From the NCBI RefSeq assembly GCF_019721995.1, contig NZ_BLYC01000007.1, positions 1 through 64,000 on the forward strand: a stretch of 64,000 nt of DNA, in the 5' to 3' direction. Under the pieces are notes generated by a model. The model did not search any database, was not told the origin of the DNA, and saw only the letters and a list, made by a program, of their open reading frames with translations. The translations under genes were made by a program, and so were the position numbers. The DNA is from Bathymodiolus japonicus methanotrophic gill symbiont. Lineage in GTDB: Bacteria > Pseudomonadota > Gammaproteobacteria > Methylococcales > Methylomonadaceae. This document shows positions 47,434 to 56,878 of this stretch, in pieces (positions within the stretch are counted from its first letter, which is position 1; each line of letters starts with the position of its first letter).

Positions 47434-48967
47434 CATCAGTGTTCCCATTGAAAGAAGAAGTACCTAAACAAAGCAGCCTATAACCTACCTGAAGGTAGCA
47501 CCACTCGAATATTTCCATCTTTTTGATTTTAATCACTTATAACAGCAAATAGACACTCTGTAGGCACCGTAAAAAAACAACAAATAATTTCAAATAAAGC
47601 TTGCAATTGCCGAAAAAATTTTTCTAAAAATTTCCGTTTTAATCACCTCATAAACGGATATCACCCATGCTTAAAGACCTACCACTCTCTGAACATATTC
47701 ACCAACACTGCAATGAAAGTATGGAACGTGCCCTGTTAGCAGAGCGTCATCCTTTGTGGGCTCGTTCATGCCCAGAGTTGAAGGATATCGACTTTATTCG
47801 CCTTGGGTTATTACGCTGTATCAGTGTAGTCGATAGTGGTCGCCATTTCCTCCAAACCAATGAACAGATTTATGGCCAGCTGCTTCCCCACTCAACGTAT
47901 TTTAAATCACTGAAGTCGCATAGACGAACAAGTATGCTTGAGGCATTTGAACAGCAGAGCTACCATCTTCACTCTGAAACACTGCTATCGCAAGGCATTG
48001 ATTATCTTAAAGCATTCCCAGAACTTGACGAATACACCATAGAAGCAGCGGATGGACATTTTATTGATCATGCCTGCCATACTGAAAAAAACAGCAAGGG
48101 GAAAGTTTATGCGGCCGGGGGGATTTACGCGTTGAATCTCAGAAGTGGGTTGCTCAGATTTCTTTGTCTGGTGACAAACGGAACTCAGAGGCATCAAGAA
48201 ATACCTGTGTTACGAGATCATATTGAAAAGCAAAACAAGGGAAATAACAGCTCTCAGAAACATCTCTATGTCTACGATAAAGCCGTCACCGACTTTGTCT
48301 GGTGGGATCGGCAGAAACGACATGCTAATTACATGATTTCAATGCTAAAAGAAAATTCAATTGCGACTCTGGTTGAGTCTATCCCTTTTGACTCCCGCCA
48401 TGAGATCAATACAGGGGTTGAAGCATACAGTGTGTACGAAAACAAGGGCATCAAATTTAACGTGGTGGATTACCGTGATCCAGAAACCGGAAAACTTCAC
48501 CGGTTTGTGACAACCTTGCCAATGACTATTAACCCTGGAACCATTGCCATGCTGTATTTCAAGCGATGGACGATTGAAAAGACATTCAATAACACTAAAA
48601 GTAATTTCAAGGAAACTAAAGCTTGGTCTTCCAATACCCGCTCACTTGAAAATCAAATGCGCCTGACTGCAATGAGCTATAATTTAATGCGCGTATTTGA
48701 AGAGATTTCAAAAACACAACAGCCAGAATTGATTCATCCATCGGATAAAAAATATAGCGAGGCTCTGGAGATAAGGCAGCAACAGGCCCAAAAACGAGAT
48801 CGTTTTGTGAATCCATTATTTTTCCAGGCAAGAATATCTCGTATCAGCTCGTATACCATTCGGGCAGTTCAAAACGCAATAATAACAGGAATGTCTTTAC
48901 AGTGCTTTATGAGCTCTCTTGTGGCGAGGTTAGTTTCACGGCCTCAATTGATAGGGGAACACTGATG
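47434..48967 (+). mobile_element. IS4-A insertion sequence, intact
   Basis: 1534 bp with ends CATCAGTGTTCCC / GGGAACACTGATG and an exact 8-bp duplication ATGTTTAT on both sides in MITE-A. It is the cleanest IS4-A insertion in the window. Confidence 0.95.
47667..48965 (+). CDS. IS4-family transposase (IS4-A)
   Basis: 432 residues, differing at only a few positions from the 13604 copy (for example HSETL for HAETL). The Y-R-E-K region YFKRWTIEKTFNNTK is intact. A long 5' leader of about 230 bp between IS end and start is conserved in all IS4-A copies. Likely active. Confidence 0.93.
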   Translation: MLKDLPLSEHIHQHCNESMERALLAERHPLWARSCPELKDIDFIRLGLLRCISVVDSGRHFLQTNEQIYGQLLPHSTYFKSLKSHRRTSMLEAFEQQSYHLHSETLLSQGIDYLKAFPELDEYTIEAADGHFIDHACHTEKNSKGKVYAAGGIYALNLRSGLLRFLCLVTNGTQRHQEIPVLRDHIEKQNKGNNSSQKHLYVYDKAVTDFVWWDRQKRHANYMISMLKENSIATLVESIPFDSRHEINTGVEAYSVYENKGIKFNVVDYRDPETGKLHRFVTTLPMTINPGTIAMLYFKRWTIEKTFNNTKSNFKETKAWSSNTRSLENQMRLTAMSYNLMRVFEEISKTQQPELIHPSDKKYSEALEIRQQQAQKRDRFVNPLFFQARISRISSYTIRAVQNAIITGMSLQCFMSSLVARLVSRPQLIGEH

Positions 48968-49221
48968 ATGTTTATAGCAAACCCCTACTTAATTCCCCTT
49001 AGGCAATAGCATTTGAAACGAATGAAAAGACTGTTTTTTTCATATAGTTGTAGCATAGTTTCAATTTTACCATAAATAATTATTGGGAAACTTCAGCTTC
49101 CCATCAACCCGGCATCTTAAGTTCTCAATATTAAAAATCCAGGTTAATTAGCTAGACAGCTTATGCACTTAGCTGTAAAAAATGTTAAATTAACATTAAG
49201 CAATTATTAAAGGTGAGAAAA

Positions 49222-49665
49222 ATGAATAACTATCAGCATATTTTATTAGCTGTCGATTTTTCTGAACATGGTGACTTCGTCGCGCAAAAAGCACGTTACC
49301 TGGCGGGTAAATATCAGGCAAAACTGAGTATTATTCATATCGTTGATAACCTTCCCATCACCGATGCGGCCTATGGTCCGGTTATTCCTTTCGATATTGA
49401 TTTAAACGAAGAATTAATGAATGCCGCTAAAAAACGCCTGGCCGAACTGGGGAAACAATTGTCTGTCCCCGAAGATAGACAGCTCCTGGAAATGGGCAGT
49501 GCAAAACTGGAAATCGTGGCCACCGCCGAAGAGCAGCATGTCGATCTGATTGTTCTCGGCTCACATGGTCGGCACGGGCTTGCGCTATTATTAGGCTCAA
49601 CTGCAAATGGCGTGCTACATCATGCAAAATGTGATGTGCTGGCAGTACGCTTAAAGGATGATTAA
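49222..49665 (+). CDS. universal stress protein UspA family
   Basis: 147 residues with the alpha/beta Usp fold: YQHILLAVDFSEHGDFV at the start, ADF-like DVLAVRL at the end and the ATP-binding-type loop LGSHGRHGLALLLGSTANGV near residue 113. Start 49222 is preceded by AAGGTGAG; an in-frame ATG three codons upstream is also possible. cobU follows 3 bp after, so the genes are probably co-transcribed. Confidence 0.93.
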   Translation: MNNYQHILLAVDFSEHGDFVAQKARYLAGKYQAKLSIIHIVDNLPITDAAYGPVIPFDIDLNEELMNAAKKRLAELGKQLSVPEDRQLLEMGSAKLEIVATAEEQHVDLIVLGSHGRHGLALLLGSTANGVLHHAKCDVLAVRLKDD

Positions 49666-49668
49666 GCC

Positions 49669-50193
49669 ATGCAACATCTTATTTTAGGCGGCGCCCGTTC
49701 TGGTAAAAGCCATTATGCCGAACAGCTCGCAGAGGCAAGTAATAAACAAGTTATCTACATTGCAACGGGTACGGCGGGTGATGATGAAATGCAGGAGCGC
49801 ATCAACAAACACCAGTCTGAACGCCACCGATACTGGGAGACTATAGAAGAACCTATGCTGATTGCAGATATAATAAAGAAATATGCCAGCAGCAATAATT
49901 ACCTTCTTGTCGATTGCCTGACCTTATGGCTAAGCAATATTCTGTTTGATGCTCAGGGGCATTATCAGGAAGATGTTTTTCTCCAGCAAAAGCAGGCGCT
50001 ACTGGACATCTTGCCCGATTGTCACACTGATATTGCCCTAGTCAGTAATGAAGTGGGTTCGGGGGTTGTACCTATGGACAAGATGACGCGCCGCTTTGTT
50101 GATGAAGCAGGAAGATTACATCAACAGCTGGCAAAAATCTGCTCGCATGTCACTTTAGTGACCGCTGGGTTGCCTCTGGCGCTAAAACACTAA
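49669..50193 (+). CDS. cobU: adenosylcobinamide kinase / guanylyltransferase CobU
   Basis: The 174-residue bifunctional enzyme activates adenosylcobinamide for attachment of the lower ligand in B12 synthesis. P-loop LGGARSGKSHYAE is at residues 5-17, HQSERHRYWETIEEP near residue 44 follows, then YLLVDCLTLWLSNIL near residue 78 and VSNEVGSGVVPMDKMTRRF near residue 124. It lies 2 bp before cobT. Normal length. Confidence 0.96.
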   Translation: MQHLILGGARSGKSHYAEQLAEASNKQVIYIATGTAGDDEMQERINKHQSERHRYWETIEEPMLIADIIKKYASSNNYLLVDCLTLWLSNILFDAQGHYQEDVFLQQKQALLDILPDCHTDIALVSNEVGSGVVPMDKMTRRFVDEAGRLHQQLAKICSHVTLVTAGLPLALKH

Positions 50194-50195
50194 CA

Positions 50196-51236
50196 ATGGA
50201 CTGGCTCAAGCACCCTATTCCCAAACCTGATCAAAACTACCAGCAAGCCGCGATCAAGCGACAGCAGCAACTAACAAAACCCTCCCGATCCCTGGGCGAT
50301 CTGGAACAACTATCGATCAAACTTGCAACGCTACAGGCCACTAATACGCCCAGTGTTGATAACATCTGGATCAGCATATTTGCTGCTGATCATGGAATTG
50401 CTGAGACAGGTGTGTCAGCATTTCCCCAGACGGTTACTGCGGAAATGGTAAAAAACTTTGTCCATGGCGGCGCTGCAATCAATGTTCTGGCAAAGCAACA
50501 CCAGGCGCATCTGGAAATTATCGATGTCGGCGTTGCCAGTTCATTAATTGATTTAGATATTATTCATCAAAAAGTCGCCTTTGGCACGGCTAACTTCCTG
50601 ACTCAGCCCGCCATGCCTGAAAAGCAGTTAGCACTGGCATTACAGGCTGGCAAAGATGCTGTAAGCAGAGCGCTTGTCAAACATAGCCAATTGTTTATCG
50701 CGGGTGAAATGGGTATAGCTAATACCAGTAGCGCGGCTGCCATTGCCTGTCACTTACTAGAGATGAATGCCCGGCAATTAACTGGCGCAGGTACAGGGCT
50801 GGACTCTTCCGGCATACGGCACAAAGCCAGTATCATCCAGCAAGCACTGGATAAACATAAGAAAACAATCACAACACCATTCGCAGCTTTACAATACCTC
50901 GGCGGTTTTGAAATAGCCGCCTTAACAGCCGCTTATCTGACTGCTGCACAGCATCAGTTACCCGTATTGGTTGATGGCTTTATCTGTAGTGTTGCGGCAT
51001 TACTCGCTACACGCATCAATGCCGATATAAAACCCTGGCTAATATATGCGCACCAATCTCAAGAACAGGGGCATTCTGTAATACTTAAAGCCCTGGATGC
51101 CAAACCCTTATTAAGTCTAAATATGCGCCTGGGTGAAGCCAGCGGTGCAGCGGTTGCAATTCCCTTATTACGCTCAGCCTGTGCTTTACACAATCAAATG
51201 GCAACATTTGCACAGGCACAGGTTTCAGAGAGTTAA
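50196..51236 (+). CDS. cobT: nicotinate-nucleotide-dimethylbenzimidazole phosphoribosyltransferase CobT
   Basis: CobT makes the alpha-ribazole phosphate used as the B12 lower ligand. The 346-residue protein has the conserved FAADHGIAETGVSAFPQ near residue 65, NFVHGGAAINVLAKQ near residue 88, FIAGEMGIANTSSAAAIACH near residue 169 and LNMRLGEASGAAVAIPLL with the catalytic Glu near residue 313. It overlaps the convergent DUF3465 pseudogene by 4 bp. Intact. Confidence 0.97.
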   Translation: MDWLKHPIPKPDQNYQQAAIKRQQQLTKPSRSLGDLEQLSIKLATLQATNTPSVDNIWISIFAADHGIAETGVSAFPQTVTAEMVKNFVHGGAAINVLAKQHQAHLEIIDVGVASSLIDLDIIHQKVAFGTANFLTQPAMPEKQLALALQAGKDAVSRALVKHSQLFIAGEMGIANTSSAAAIACHLLEMNARQLTGAGTGLDSSGIRHKASIIQQALDKHKKTITTPFAALQYLGGFEIAALTAAYLTAAQHQLPVLVDGFICSVAALLATRINADIKPWLIYAHQSQEQGHSVILKALDAKPLLSLNMRLGEASGAAVAIPLLRSACALHNQMATFAQAQVSES

Positions 51237-51606
51237 TCACTTAGGCTTTGATAAAAAATACCATCATGCAGAATCCAGCCATCTTCATGCTTCCCTGCTG
51301 GGTCATAGTGCGTCCAGTGGATTACACCACCCTTCTCATTCCATTCATATTCACCATAAAACTCAATATGATCGCCTAAAAACAAAGAATTTATTCTTGG
51401 CGCTAAATCAATATTGTGCGCGATCAGCAAAGTTTGTCCAGATGCTAACTCTATAATAAATCGCTGATGGCGTGACCCTTGAAGATCATCAGCCAAAATA
51501 ACCAGCACTATACCCACACCACGCACTTGCACATCATTTGTACCACTTGCATACAATTCCGCTAATATATCATCATAGTCTGGTTCAAGTTCGATAAAGT
51601 CAGTAA

Positions 51607-51810
51607 CCGAAGTTTCCCAATAATTATTTATGGTAAAATTGAAACTATGCTACAACTATATGAAAAAAATAGTCTTTTCATTCTTTTCAAATGCTATTGC
51701 CTAAGGGGAATTAAGTAGGGGTTTGCTATAAACATGGCAAAACCACCTAAAATAAACCTCGATACACCAGCATTGTGTATTTCAGCTACTCAATAATTGG
51801 GAAACTTCAG
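51607..51810 (+). mobile_element. MITE-A in the DUF3465 gene
   Basis: 204 bp; the left end has mutated to CCGAAG. Target copies GTCAGTAA and ATCAGTAA match at 7 of 8 bases. Removal restores the codons GVGNITD-FIEL on the reverse strand. Confidence 0.92.
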
Positions 51811-51834
51811 ATCAGTAATATTGCCAACTTTTAA

Positions 51835-53521
51835 CCTATCTTCGTGACATATACAGTCAATTTCCCATTATTTCAATGAGTTAAATTTTCAATCGGCCCC
51901 AGTTGGCACTACAGGTTTCATATCAACGATCGTTTTAACTTTTCCAATCGGGTCGGGGTTAATATTCAACGCAGTGTATATTTGTTTTTGTCTGGTTTCT
52001 GCTTTGCTTGTGGTTCGCAGGTGAATGATTGTATCGTTATCCGTGGGTAAAGTAATGGTCATGCGTTGCTGGGTCGACATCCTGTTGCGAATGCTTTCCC
52101 AGCTTAGATGGATGTCCTGCAATCTAAGTTGATAACGCAGTACATGTACCAGGTGGTAAGCTAATAATGTGATGAATAGGTGTCCGGTAACCCGCTCTTC
52201 TTTTTTGTGATAGACAGGGCGCAAGCCTAGCTCGGTTTTCAGGCTTCTAAAGGTCGCTTCAATCTCAGTCAGCATGGTATAGGTTAGCCATAACTGTTCT
52301 TCCGACCAGTCAGGGATATTCGTTCTTAGGCAGTAAACACCACAGTGCTTATCTTTTTGGTCACTTTCAGGTTTACGTTGCCATTCTATACCGATGGCTT
52401 TGTTTTTTTTGTCATCCGCGATAACGTTAATGGTGTAATCTGCAGCAACACGGCTATGTTTTTCACGTAGTCGTCCGATACGTTCCAGTATTTTGTCGTA
52501 TTTTTTAAGGGTGCCTTTTTTGCTCAGACCTGTGTGCAGTTTTTCCAGGGCCTCTTCCAGACGAGCATGGAAGCGATTACGGATACCTTCGCTTTCGGGT
52601 TTCGGGCGCACTGGCCTTCAAAATAAGTATTGGTCAGATCGTACAATACAATCTTGCGGTTTAAATTGAACAACGTCTGCTCTCGGTCAGCCAGAAAATA
52701 TTCAAGAGTTGCCTGACGTTTGAGTAGCTTGTCACTGACTGTATATAATCGCGTCAGGCTGGTGTTACCGTAGTCATGACCCAGTAATTCGCCCAGGCCT
52801 GTTCGATTTTGCAACCAGTCATGTGTTTGCAGTTCACTGCCGGGTGAAACCATACGTCCTATGATAGTGCCCAGGGCCGTCGCCGTATCTACTTTATTAA
52901 AGCCCAGCGCCATGAGTTTTTCGTCTAGCTGTAACTGCTGTGCGGCATGCAGTGCCAGGGTTTCAACACCAATACTACGGGCATTAATGGCTTCGACATG
53001 ATTAATATCGACATGATGAAAATCTCGCGTTGTTGTTTTTGAATCTAGCGGTTGTGACAGTTTTGCAGTCATCAGTGAGCTATAGCGCTGGGCTGTTGCT
53101 TCCAGAAGTTGATTTAAATCATCGGCTAAATTGAATAGCTCTTCCTGATGTGGTTCCAAACCTTGCTGTAATTGTTCGATTCTGGCCGTCAGCAAGGGCC
53201 AGTACTTTTTATCAATCGTAAAGTCCGCACCTATATTGAGCAATGTACGTTGCTTGACTTGTTTTCCTATACGCACAGATTCTACAATGCGGTAAGTGAA
53301 ATAAGCTGAGCCGTCTTCAAGGCTTTTTGTTTTGGTTCTTCGAATATACATACCACTAGCATCGGTGAAAAACCAGGGAAAATCAAGGGCCAGAGCAAGT
53401 TAAGATGGCACTACAGAGACCCTCAAAAAAAACACCATTGATTCTAAAGGGATTTTTACGATGAATTTTTAATGCGAATTATAAATCAATGACTTGAAGA
53501 GATAAAAGTGACGAAGATAGG
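51835..53521 (-). mobile_element. IS1634-like element, internally deleted
   Basis: 1687 bp with ends CCTATCTTCGTGACA / TAAAAGTGACGAAGATAGG and TTAA on both sides (51831-51834, 53522-53525). It is the likely parent type of MITE-B, which shares these ends and the GTTGGCACTACAG block. Confidence 0.88.
51889..53351 (-). pseudogene. IS1634-type transposase with internal deletion
   Basis: The N-terminal part (start 53351, MYIRRTKTKSLEDGSAYFTY) runs to VLYDLTNTYFEGQCARNPKA, which holds the first catalytic Asp. It then jumps out of frame to GIRNRFHARLEEALEKLHTG near 52590, skipping roughly 150 residues that hold the second Asp. The C-terminal part contains MLTEIEATFRSLKTELGLRP with the Glu and ends at 51889. 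Inactive. Confidence 0.87.
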
Positions 53522-53565
53522 TTAATTCTGCAAATTTATTTGCTGCAGAAGAATCTATTTCCAGC

Positions 53566-54202
53566 ATGTTTCCGGTCTGGCCTTTTTTTGCGATTCTTTT
53601 TGTGATCTTGATTTTCAGAAAGCAACTCAATTGCGTTCCTCCTCTTGTACTAGAAGAAGAACCAGCCATAGATAACCCTCCCGAGCCAGCTGAAGCAGAA
53701 GCACCTACCATAGCAATCGCAGAAAATCACATCACAGCAGAAGTTTCCGAAACAGAGATATCTGCTCCTATTGCTACACCCGAACCAGAGCCTGAAGTCA
53801 GCCTGGAAACTAAAGCTAAAAATAATGTCTCGGGGAGTCGCTATTTTTGCGAAAGCTTGTTTTGGGCATCCCAGCCCAAGCAAGCAGCAAAAACTTAACG
53901 CGACCACTTATGCCTCCGGCGGCCCCGATTCGTCCTCGTCACCTCGTCCCGACCCAACAAGGGGTCGGAACATAGGCTCCAAATGACTTGACGCCGTGTC
54001 GGATGGCCTTTTATTTTGTCTCCACCTTCGCTAACGCTCAGACTCCGACAAAACAACGGCCCTACGGCTATCGCGGACTAAAAATCTTCACTTCGCTAAA
54101 GCTCCGTTTCCAGGATTTTCAGCGATTGACTTGAAAGATGATAGCCAGTGTCAGGGTAGTACCGCTAAAGGCACAAGGTGTAAGCGCAAAAACTCACTGT
54201 AA
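53566..54202 (+). pseudogene. membrane-anchored Cys-motif protein interrupted by G2
   Basis: It starts MFPVWPFFAILFVILIF (one helix), then an acidic Pro/Glu linker (EEEPAIDNPPEPAEAEAPTI). G2 follows after KAKNNV, and exact removal continues IDLKDDSQCQGSTAKGTRCK before a TAA at 54200. The C-x5-G-x2-C-K-R pattern resembles the first half of DUF5763-type motifs, whose second C/H half is missing, so the 3' end may be truncated by the foldback that follows at once. Function unknown. Confidence 0.6.
53830..54124 (+). mobile_element. G2 element, copy d
   Basis: A 295-bp copy inserted between codons GTC and ATT of the host gene; removal keeps the frame exactly. Right flank ATTG. Its terminal stem is the AAAATCT/GGATTTT version. 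Confidence 0.94.
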
Positions 54203-54204
54203 AA

Positions 54205-54270
54205 TGAGGCCGGTTTGTTTGTATAATCAATGTGTTAGAAACTTTCATTATACACTAAAACTAGGCCTCA
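54205..54270. repeat. foldback TGAGGCC/GGCCTCA and surrounding non-coding region
   Basis: TGAGGCC, GTATAAT and their complements ATTATAC, GGCCTCA form a two-part hairpin over 66 bp. From here to 54448 I see only AT-rich debris, including an AGGAAACTTCAG end at 54401-54412 like that of MITE-A/IS4-C. No gene is supported in 54203-54929. Confidence 0.5.
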
Positions 54271-54448
54271 TTCACGATTAACCTGTTGTTTTTAAAAAGA
54301 ACTCAAGGCTTTTAGTCAACGGAATGCCATTAATATTAGTAATATCTAATATCTAATAAAAATAAGCATTAGCTGATATTCTTATGCTTTAAAAACTAGG
54401 AAACTTCAGTTTTATCTATAACCCATATAATAGTCGGTACTTACTAGA

Positions 54449-54652
54449 CTGAAGTTTCCCAATAATTATTTATGGTAAAATTGAGACTATGCTACAACTA
54501 TATGAAAAAAATAGTCTTTTCATTCGTTTCAAATGCTATTGCCTAAGGGGAATTAAGTAGGGGTTTGCTATAAACATGGCAAAACCACCTAAAATAAACC
54601 TCGATACACCAGCATTGTGTATTTCAGCTACTCAATAATTGGGAAACTTCAG
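54449..54652 (+). mobile_element. MITE-A, followed by an IS4-A sliver
   Basis: A full 204-bp copy. It is followed by CTTGAAATTACTTTT, the same IS4-A sliver that follows MITE-A at 24888-24902, and then by IS4-B-type ends. This locus therefore shares a junction with the 24.9-kb nest; no left-side target copy remains. Confidence 0.9.
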
Positions 54653-54667
54653 CTTGAAATTACTTTT

Positions 54668-54821
54668 ACTCGATGTTCAAGTTTTTTAACTGATTGATTT
54701 TATTGATAATTTTACTGACAAAGAAAGCATCAACATCATTGTAAATCAATCACTTATAAAACAAAGCCGGAAAAATTTACTTTTCTTAGCCCAGTTATAG
54801 CTGAAAACTTGAACATCGAGT
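54668..54821 (+). mobile_element. 154-bp miniature of IS4-B
   Basis: It carries both IS4-B ends, ACTCGATGTTCAAGTTTT and AAAACTTGAACATCGAGT, but its AT-rich interior is not IS4-B coding sequence. It could be a MITE mobilised by the IS4-B transposase. Only one copy is seen here. Confidence 0.7.
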
Positions 54822-54929
54822 AGAAATACTAAGTAATCAGTCACTAAATATATTGCCAGATATTTATTCTTGGCCTATACCCTATATAATAGATGAACTT
54901 CAACGCTACTATTTTTTTCAGATTTTTTT

Positions 54930-55207
54930 ATGCTCTCATCTCGCCGCAAATTTTTAACCAATATGCTCACGCTGGTCTGCTCTAGCTTAGCGCTGATTTT
55001 TTCCAAAACCGATAAAATCAAATTAAAGCTGCCGCGCATCGCTGAAAATGGCTCTGTTGTACCTATTACAATAACCAGTAATATCCAAAATTCCGATACT
55101 GTTTATATCTTTTCGGAAAAAACCCGGTGCCTTTAGTGGCTAAATTTAGCCTGAACCCTGCATTAGACACATTTATAGGCGCACGCTTTAAAATGCAGGA
55201 AACTTGT
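54930..55207 (+). pseudogene. SoxY-like sulfur carrier protein, frameshifted
   Basis: The start MLSSRRKFLTNMLTLVCSS has a twin-arginine-like/Sec signal. It continues AENGSVVPITITSNIQNSDT, then an A-run one base short breaks the frame; the next frame resumes PVPLVAKFSLNPALDTFIGA. The pattern fits SoxY-type carriers. A truncated G1 copy removes the rest, including the C-terminal Cys arm. Inactive. Confidence 0.68.
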
Positions 55208-55332
55208 CAGGCGCGCCATGCTACCTCACGAAATTCCGGGACTCCTGTCGCCATAATTCGTTCACCTACGCAGCGGATGGGAGATGCCCTGAACGCCCTG
55301 CGTCCGCAACGACTACGCACAAAAGCCGCTTC
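55208..55332 (+). mobile_element. G1 element, 5' part only
   Basis: The first 125 bp of G1 (CAGGCGCGCC to AAAGCCGCTTC) join unrelated sequence at 55333; the right 155 bp and adjoining host DNA are gone. This is the only copy that has lost its right end. Confidence 0.9.
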
Positions 55333-55442
55333 TTCGTGCAAAAGTTGATCCCGCACAAAGCACGGCGTTAAGACAGCTAGAGTATTTTTTAAGTTATCTG
55401 GACGCAGGTCTACCACTGAATGGCCCCTCTACGCGCAAATGA
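55333..55442 (+). pseudogene. C-terminal remnant of the gene upstream of moeA
   Basis: One frame reads AKVDPAQSTALRQLEYFLSY then LDAGLPLNGPSTRK-stop, and its TGA overlaps the moeA start as ATGA. It looks like the end of a gene formerly coupled to moeA. I do not recognise it. The 5' part was lost with the right half of the G1 copy. Confidence 0.5.
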
Positions 55443-56701
55443 ATACCACACAACCCAGTTGCACTGATATAAACGAACCTGGCTTGCTTCACATAGACCA
55501 GGCAAGAAAGACTATTTTGCAAACAATGCCTGTATTACAGGAAAGTCAGCAAATCCCTATCGAGCAGGCAAAAGGTCGTTGCCTGGCGGAGGCTATTATC
55601 AGTCCACTGCAAGTACCAGGACATACCAATTCAGCCGTTGATGGCTATGCTCTACGATATAGTGATCTGGCAGAGAGAAATGCACAAACCCAGCTAAAAA
55701 TTAAGGCAACCGTACTGGCAGGACAACTGTATCGCGAAAACTGTCTGCCCGGTCATTGTATCCGCATCATGACTGGTGCTGCCATGCCGGCAGGCCTTGA
55801 TACTGTCATTATGCAGGAACATTGCCTGGTTACGGGGAATGTCATGCAACTAGATGGTACTCATAAAAAGGGCGAAAATGTACGCCAGGCAGGCGAAGAT
55901 ATCCAAAGAGACGCAACAGTATTGGCCAAGGGGAAAATGCTATATCCTGCCGATATTGGCTTACTTGCATCCCTTGGTATCACCGAGATTAAAGTTATAC
56001 GTAAGCTGCGTATTGCTATCGCTAGCACAGGCAATGAAATCAACAAAATTGCATCGGTTCTACCTGATGGTGGACTTTACGACAGCAACCGCTACTGTTT
56101 GCATGCAGCTCTGGCTCGCCCCGATATAGAGCTTATTGACCTGGGGATTATCCCGGATAATGAATCAGAGCTATTAAAGCACTTTAATGATGCTGCCGAT
56201 TATGCCGATATTATTATTTCCACCGGCGGAGTCTCTATTGGAGAAGCTGATTTTACCAAAGCGGCACTTCAGAACAGTGGCAATATTGCTTTCTGGAAGG
56301 TCGCCATCAAACCAGGGCGTCCTATCGCCTTCGGTAAAATCAGGCAAAGTGTTTTCTTCGGCCTGCCAGGCAACCCAGTTGCAGTGTTAATCACGCTATA
56401 CCAGTTTGTGCTTCCCGCCCTGGAAAAAATGCTCGGCATGACTGATAAACCCATTGCGCCACTTATTCAGGCGCGCAGTCTGGAAGCCATGCGCAAAAAA
56501 CCAGGGCGTACTGAGGTGCAACGTGGTATAGTCGGCCAGACTGCAAGCGGTGAACTGCAGGTTAAAACTACGGGCAAACAAGGTTCGGGGATATTAACTT
56601 CAATCAGTATGGCCAACTGCTTTATTATCCTGGAGCATGACCGGGATGGCATAGAGCAAGGTGACTGGGTAGATGTACAATTATTTTCAGGTTTAATTTG
56701 A
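55439..56701 (+). CDS. moeA: molybdopterin molybdenumtransferase MoeA
   Basis: MoeA inserts molybdate into adenylylated molybdopterin. The 420-residue protein has HTNSAVDGYALRY near residue 63, RIMTGAAMPAGLDTVIMQEH near residue 108, RIAIASTGNEI near residue 192, ISTGGVSIGEADFTKAAL near residue 260 and FFGLPGNPVAVLITLYQFVL near residue 308. Length is normal. The upstream coupled gene is destroyed, so expression may rely on a new promoter. Confidence 0.96.
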   Translation: MNTTQPSCTDINEPGLLHIDQARKTILQTMPVLQESQQIPIEQAKGRCLAEAIISPLQVPGHTNSAVDGYALRYSDLAERNAQTQLKIKATVLAGQLYRENCLPGHCIRIMTGAAMPAGLDTVIMQEHCLVTGNVMQLDGTHKKGENVRQAGEDIQRDATVLAKGKMLYPADIGLLASLGITEIKVIRKLRIAIASTGNEINKIASVLPDGGLYDSNRYCLHAALARPDIELIDLGIIPDNESELLKHFNDAADYADIIISTGGVSIGEADFTKAALQNSGNIAFWKVAIKPGRPIAFGKIRQSVFFGLPGNPVAVLITLYQFVLPALEKMLGMTDKPIAPLIQARSLEAMRKKPGRTEVQRGIVGQTASGELQVKTTGKQGSGILTSISMANCFIILEHDRDGIEQGDWVDVQLFSGLI

Positions 56702-56878
56702 AGCACATCACATTCTTGATATTAAAGCCATAAGCTGATAAACAAGCTGTTTATAATACCGATTTAAATTTTACCAGGTATCATTTTATTGCTTTGCAAT
56801 AACCTAACCCGCCTACAAATTTATTACCCTGCGATATCACACTTGCTTTAATTGCGCATACAAATCCGAGAAGAATTT

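Larger units (their letters stand above)
45816..49096 (-). mobile_element. MITE-A with nested IS4-B and IS4-A
   Basis: Reverse MITE-A pieces lie at 45816-45845, 47378-47433 and 48968-49096, separated by complete IS4-B and IS4-A elements. The outer target duplication is TTTCCCAT / CTTCCCAT (7 of 8). MITE-A came first and the IS later. Confidence 0.93.
51233..53567 (-). pseudogene. DUF3465-like gene split by MITE-A and an IS1634-like element
   Basis: Removing both insertions with one copy of each target duplication rebuilds one frame from ATG 53567: MLEIDSSAANKFAEL, then KVGNITD, then FIELEPDYDDILAELYASG, and on through QRFIIELASGQTLLIAHNID and EWNEKGGVIHWTHYDPAGKH to the stop at 51233. The C-terminal part is a clear DUF3465 domain. 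No signal peptide is visible in the rebuilt start. That start overlaps the divergent gene at 53566 in CATG. Confidence 0.75.
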
